Shown piece by piece: positions 15,087 through 17,963 of a stretch of 17,963 nt of DNA. The notes beneath the pieces are model-generated. The model saw only the letters and a program-made list of their open reading frames with translations. It searched no databases and was not told the DNA's origin. This DNA comes from an uncultured Clostridium sp. (GTDB lineage Bacteria > Bacillota > Clostridia > Lachnospirales > Lachnospiraceae): NCBI GenBank assembly GCA_958442925.1, contig CAUCIO010000028.1, positions 1 through 17,963 of the forward strand, read 5' to 3'. The translations under genes and the position numbers were made by a program. Position 1 is the stretch's first letter, and the number at the start of each line of letters is the position of its first letter.

Positions 15087-16406
15087 ATGCCAGATACTGA
15101 AGGACCTGATAAAAAGGAACCCCGCAGGCGTGAATTCATGCGGGAAAAGATCGTGAAGCCCCCGCTGACAAAGGGGCAGATTGGGGCGCGGGCGGCTGCG
15201 TTTCTTCTGGCTGCAGCTGCGTTCGGGGCTGTGTCGGCCTTGAGCTTTACAGCAGTCAGATCGTGGTCAAAGGACAGGTGGGAGGAAAATTCCCAGGGAG
15301 AGAGCGCTGCCATAGAATTTAACAGAGATGATCCGGACGTGCAGACGGAGGAGAGCGGTTCGATGCAGGAGTCCGGCGGAGCGGAGGAGACAGTTCCGGT
15401 AGACGAGGCGGTCAAAGCCTACATGGAGACTTACGAGTTTACCTCAGAGGATTTAAAATCCATGTATGACAGTGTCCGGGCAGTTGAGCAGCAGGCGGAT
15501 CATGGGATTGTAACCGTGCATTCGGGAAAGCAGCAGACGGATCTGTTTGGAAATCCCATTGAGACCAGCGGCTACTGCTCAGGGGTTGTCATTGCCAGGA
15601 CAAGCAGTTCCTATATTATTCTGACAAGGGCTTCGGCTGTGTCCCAGGCAGACTCTATTTATGTGGAGTTTTTTGACGGAACAGAGGCTCCGGCTTCCGT
15701 CCTCCAGAACGACGGAGTCACAGGGATGGCTGTGGTTCAGGCAGATGCAGCGGCGGTAGATGCAGAGCTCAGAGCGAAGATAAAGGTTATTCCTCTGGGA
15801 AATTCTTATTCAGTAAAAACAGGAGATTTTATTATAGGAGTAGGGGCTCCGGCTGGGATTGTCCATTCGTTTGAGTTTGGAGCGATTACCTATGTGGCAA
15901 GGAATGTGCCGGTGACAGATGGAGTTGCCAGGATCCTGTTTACGGATCTTTCCAGCAGCGAAGAAGCAGGCACGTTTATTATGAATCTAAACGGCGAGAT
16001 TATTGGCTGGACAGACAACAGCCTGAAGAAAGAAAGCTCCATTGCCTCTGAATCAGTTATGAGTATTTCCGACTACAAGGGAATTTTGGAAAAAATGACA
16101 AACGGGGTGGAGTCAGCCTATTTCGGAATCAAGGGGCAGGAAGTCAGCGAAGCCATGCAGGCACAGGGAATTCCCAGAGGCGTTTATATGACAGACGCTG
16201 TTTCCGGAGGACCGGTCTATGAAGCGGGGCTTCAAAACGGCGATATTATTGTACGCTTCGACGGCCGGGACGTAGCTACTCTGAAGGAACTGAGCACGCA
16301 GATTTCCAGTGTTCAGCCGGGAGATACAGCAGCCATTACAGTGATGCGCAGGGGGCGCGACGGCTACACATCCTTAGAGTATCAGGTAGTGGCCGGAGGG
16401 CGGTAG
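15087..16406 (+). CDS. HtrA/DegP-like membrane-anchored protein with PDZ domain, catalytic triad lost
   Basis: This is a 439-residue protein. A basic cytoplasmic N-terminus (about 1-30) is followed by a membrane segment (about 32-57), an acidic Ser/Glu linker (60-105), a trypsin-like double barrel (about 130-330) and a C-terminal PDZ domain (about 343-437) with AGLQNGDIIVRFDGRDV. The fold follows HtrA closely, but the triad is gone. ILTNNHVV of active enzymes reads ILTRASAV (His replaced by Ser183). The DLAVL position reads GMAVV (Asp replaced by Gly213). The GNSGGPLVN position reads EEAGTFIMN (Ser replaced by Ala294). It is therefore probably a non-proteolytic binding or chaperone protein outside the membrane. 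The start has GAGGGG nine bases upstream, and the strong promoter 15012-15040 excludes the longer frame. The yhaM-like gene follows 50 bases later. Confidence 0.85.
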   Translation: MPDTEGPDKKEPRRREFMREKIVKPPLTKGQIGARAAAFLLAAAAFGAVSALSFTAVRSWSKDRWEENSQGESAAIEFNRDDPDVQTEESGSMQESGGAEETVPVDEAVKAYMETYEFTSEDLKSMYDSVRAVEQQADHGIVTVHSGKQQTDLFGNPIETSGYCSGVVIARTSSSYIILTRASAVSQADSIYVEFFDGTEAPASVLQNDGVTGMAVVQADAAAVDAELRAKIKVIPLGNSYSVKTGDFIIGVGAPAGIVHSFEFGAITYVARNVPVTDGVARILFTDLSSSEEAGTFIMNLNGEIIGWTDNSLKKESSIASESVMSISDYKGILEKMTNGVESAYFGIKGQEVSEAMQAQGIPRGVYMTDAVSGGPVYEAGLQNGDIIVRFDGRDVATLKELSTQISSVQPGDTAAITVMRRGRDGYTSLEYQVVAGGR

Positions 16407-16456
16407 ATGGAAAATAAAAAGATTAAGAAGTGAATTTAGAAGTGAGAGGATAAAAC

Positions 16457-17404
16457 ATGAAATATATTGGACAGTTCCACGACGGCATGCACATTTCTGA
16501 TGTGTATCTCTGCAAGAAGAAGCAGATTGCTCTGACAAAGAACGGGAAGGAGTATGGGGCTCTGACGCTGCAGGATAAAACGGGAACCGTGGACGCAAAG
16601 ATCTGGGATCTGGGCTCTCCGGGAATCGGGAATTTTGAAACCCTGGACTATGTGTATATTGATGGCGATATCACAGTGTTTCAAGGATCCAATCAGGTAA
16701 ATGTCCGCCGGATCCGGAAGGCTGACGAGGGAGAGTACGTGGAGAGCGATTATCTGCCGGTCAGCTCTAAAGATATCAAGGTGATGTACAAGGATCTGAA
16801 GGCCTTAATCGAATCCATGAAGAATCCATATCTGAAAAAGCTGGCTTCCAGCTACTATGTGGAGGATCCGGATTTTGTCCGCCGCTTCTGCTTTCACTCG
16901 GCGGCTAAAAGCGTTCACCATGGTTTTGTAGGAGGGCTTCTGGAACACACTCTGAGTGTGATGAAGCTGTGCGATTACTTTGCAGCCGTATATCCGCGGC
17001 TGAACCGTGATCTGCTTCTTACAGCGGCTCTGTTCCACGATATCGGCAAGACAAGAGAGCTTTCTGCATTTCCGGAAAATGACTATACAGATGACGGACA
17101 GCTTCTGGGCCATATCATCATTGGTACGGAGATGGTGTCAGAACGGATTCGTGAAATCTCCGGCTTTCCGGATAAGTTGGCCGCAGAGCTGAAGCACTGT
17201 ATTCTGGCCCACCACGGCGAGCTGGAGTATGGTTCTCCGAAAAAGCCTGCTCTGTTTGAAGCTGTAGCTTTAAGTCTGGCAGACAATGCAGACGCCAAGC
17301 TGGAGACCATGAACGAGATTATGGCAGGAGCCGGAGAAAACAGCGGATGGCTGGGATACAACCGCCTGCTGGAATCTAATGTGAGAAAGACGACAGAATT
17401 TTAA
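16457..17404 (+). CDS. yhaM: YhaM-family 3'-5' exoribonuclease (OB fold + HD domain)
   Basis: This is a 315-residue protein, matching the usual YhaM/Cbf1 length (about 314). An N-terminal OB-fold nucleic-acid-binding region (about 10-90: YGALTLQDKTGTVDAKIWD) is followed by an HD metal-dependent hydrolase domain. Metal ligands visible are His164 in LLEHTLSV, His194-Asp195 in FHDIGK, His219 in GHIIIG, His252/His253 in AHHGELEYG and Asp276 in LADNADA. It trims single-stranded RNA 3' ends, and in Bacillus also DNA, in the cytoplasm. The ribosome site GAGAGG is seven bases from the ATG. It lies 50 bases after the HtrA-like gene without a visible promoter or terminator between, so it is probably in the same transcript. 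Confidence 0.93.
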   Translation: MKYIGQFHDGMHISDVYLCKKKQIALTKNGKEYGALTLQDKTGTVDAKIWDLGSPGIGNFETLDYVYIDGDITVFQGSNQVNVRRIRKADEGEYVESDYLPVSSKDIKVMYKDLKALIESMKNPYLKKLASSYYVEDPDFVRRFCFHSAAKSVHHGFVGGLLEHTLSVMKLCDYFAAVYPRLNRDLLLTAALFHDIGKTRELSAFPENDYTDDGQLLGHIIIGTEMVSERIREISGFPDKLAAELKHCILAHHGELEYGSPKKPALFEAVALSLADNADAKLETMNEIMAGAGENSGWLGYNRLLESNVRKTTEF

Positions 17405-17504
17405 GAAAAAGAATCAGAGATAAAAAACATAATAAAATAAATAAAAGCAATAAAAGGGAAAATTAAATAAAATAAAACAATAGTTAAAAGAGGAGAGACG
17501 AGTT
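17405..17504 (+). other. A-rich spacer between yhaM and rpiB
   Basis: About 90 bases are made almost only of A with scattered T and G (AATAAAATAAATAAAAG pattern), ending in the ribosome site GAGGAGAG. I find no stem-loop terminator and no convincing -35 box. An unstructured A-rich leader of this kind can raise translation of the next gene. Confidence 0.5.
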
Positions 17505-17942
17505 ATGAAAATCGCGATTGGAAACGACCACTCTGCAGTGGAGCTTAAAAATATCATCAAGGAATTTGTAGAATCCAAGGGCTATGAAGTCATTAATATG
17601 GGAACCGATTCCACAGAAAGCTGCGATTACCCGATTTACGGCGAGAAGGTAGGAAGAGCCGTAGCATCCGGCGAGGCGGATCTGGGAATCACAATTTGCG
17701 GAACAGGAGTGGGAATCTCCCTGGCTGCCAACAAGGTAAAGGGAATCCGCGCCTGTGTCTGCAGCGATCCCTATACAGCGAAGCTGTCCAGAATGCACAA
17801 CAATACGAACGTCCTGGCCTTCGGAGCCCGCGTGGTGGGAAGCGAGCTGGCCAAGATGATTACAGAGGAATGGCTGAACGCCGAATTTGAAGGCGGCCGC
17901 CATCAGAGACGTGTAGATATGATTATGGAGATTGAGAAATAA
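17505..17942 (+). CDS. rpiB: Ribose-5-phosphate isomerase B
   Basis: This is a 145-residue cytoplasmic enzyme of the RpiB/LacAB family that interconverts ribose 5-phosphate and ribulose 5-phosphate in the non-oxidative pentose phosphate pathway. It shows the N-terminal Asp8-His9 pair (GNDHSA), the catalytic Cys65 in GITICGTGVGIS, His98 and the Asn pair in RMHNNTNVLAFGARV, and phosphate-contacting Arg residues near the C-terminus (GGRHQRRVD). Cys65 favours RpiB over LacA-type subunits. The length is normal. The ribosome site AGGAGAG is well spaced before the ATG. It lies 100 bases after the yhaM-like gene on the same strand and ends 21 bases before the right edge. Confidence 0.94.
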   Translation: MKIAIGNDHSAVELKNIIKEFVESKGYEVINMGTDSTESCDYPIYGEKVGRAVASGEADLGITICGTGVGISLAANKVKGIRACVCSDPYTAKLSRMHNNTNVLAFGARVVGSELAKMITEEWLNAEFEGGRHQRRVDMIMEIEK

Positions 17943-17963
17943 GGCGTTTCGTTCTTCCATAGA

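Noticed and set aside
17484..17960. A 158-codon - strand open frame at the right edge
   Set aside because: It is the exact antisense of rpiB, which has all catalytic residues and a proper ribosome site.

Overview
The window looks like a chromosomal segment of a low-to-mid GC Gram-positive bacterium, most likely a Lachnospiraceae-type clostridium. The signs are strong AGGAGG-type ribosome sites, sigma-A promoters, two OmpR/histidine-kinase pairs, MutS2, a YhaM-type exoribonuclease, RpiB, and an HtrA-like membrane protein with a single N-terminal anchor. The taxon is inferred from gene types and style, not from a marker gene. I see no rRNA, tRNA, insertion sequence, prophage or CRISPR array.

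Left part (1-4448): the C-terminal end of an OmpR-type response regulator overlaps a VanS-like multi-pass sensor kinase on the + strand. It meets, tail to tail, a second PhoB/PhoR-like pair on the - strand (regulator 3735-4448, kinase 2327-3730). A long stem-loop at 2245-2301 separates them and can terminate transcription from both sides. Just upstream of the second regulator on the same strand is mutS2 (4518-6956). It has a good promoter at 7048-7077 and probably shares transcripts with the regulator/kinase pair.

Middle part (6957-13020): a 663-base gap holds the mutS2 promoter and a 171-base imperfect palindrome that looks like a dispersed structured repeat. Next is a + strand regulator (7620-8924) with an unfamiliar N-terminal domain, a degenerate GGDEF-like middle and a winged-helix end. 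It converges on a - strand operon made of a GltS-family sodium symporter, an AbgB-like M20 amidohydrolase and an M20D amidohydrolase. The set resembles the E. coli abg (p-aminobenzoyl-glutamate) locus, with a different transporter and a different regulator. The operon has a near-consensus promoter at 13063-13091. One palindrome overlaps its -10 and spacer, and a second lies about three helical turns downstream.

Right part (13021-17963): four small, unrecognised membrane or membrane-anchored proteins form a + strand cluster behind an extended -10 promoter. Then, behind its own promoter, comes an HtrA/DegP-like protein with a PDZ domain in which all three catalytic-triad positions are replaced (Ser, Gly, Ala). 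Behind it are the YhaM-like 3'-5' exoribonuclease and ribose-5-phosphate isomerase B.

Several start codons were moved from the longest open frame to internal starts with proper ribosome sites: mutS2, the AbgB-like gene, the GltS-like gene, two small membrane genes and the HtrA-like gene. The most unusual items are the catalytically dead HtrA-like protein, the paired operators on the symporter/M20 operon, the structured repeat, and the small membrane protein cluster.
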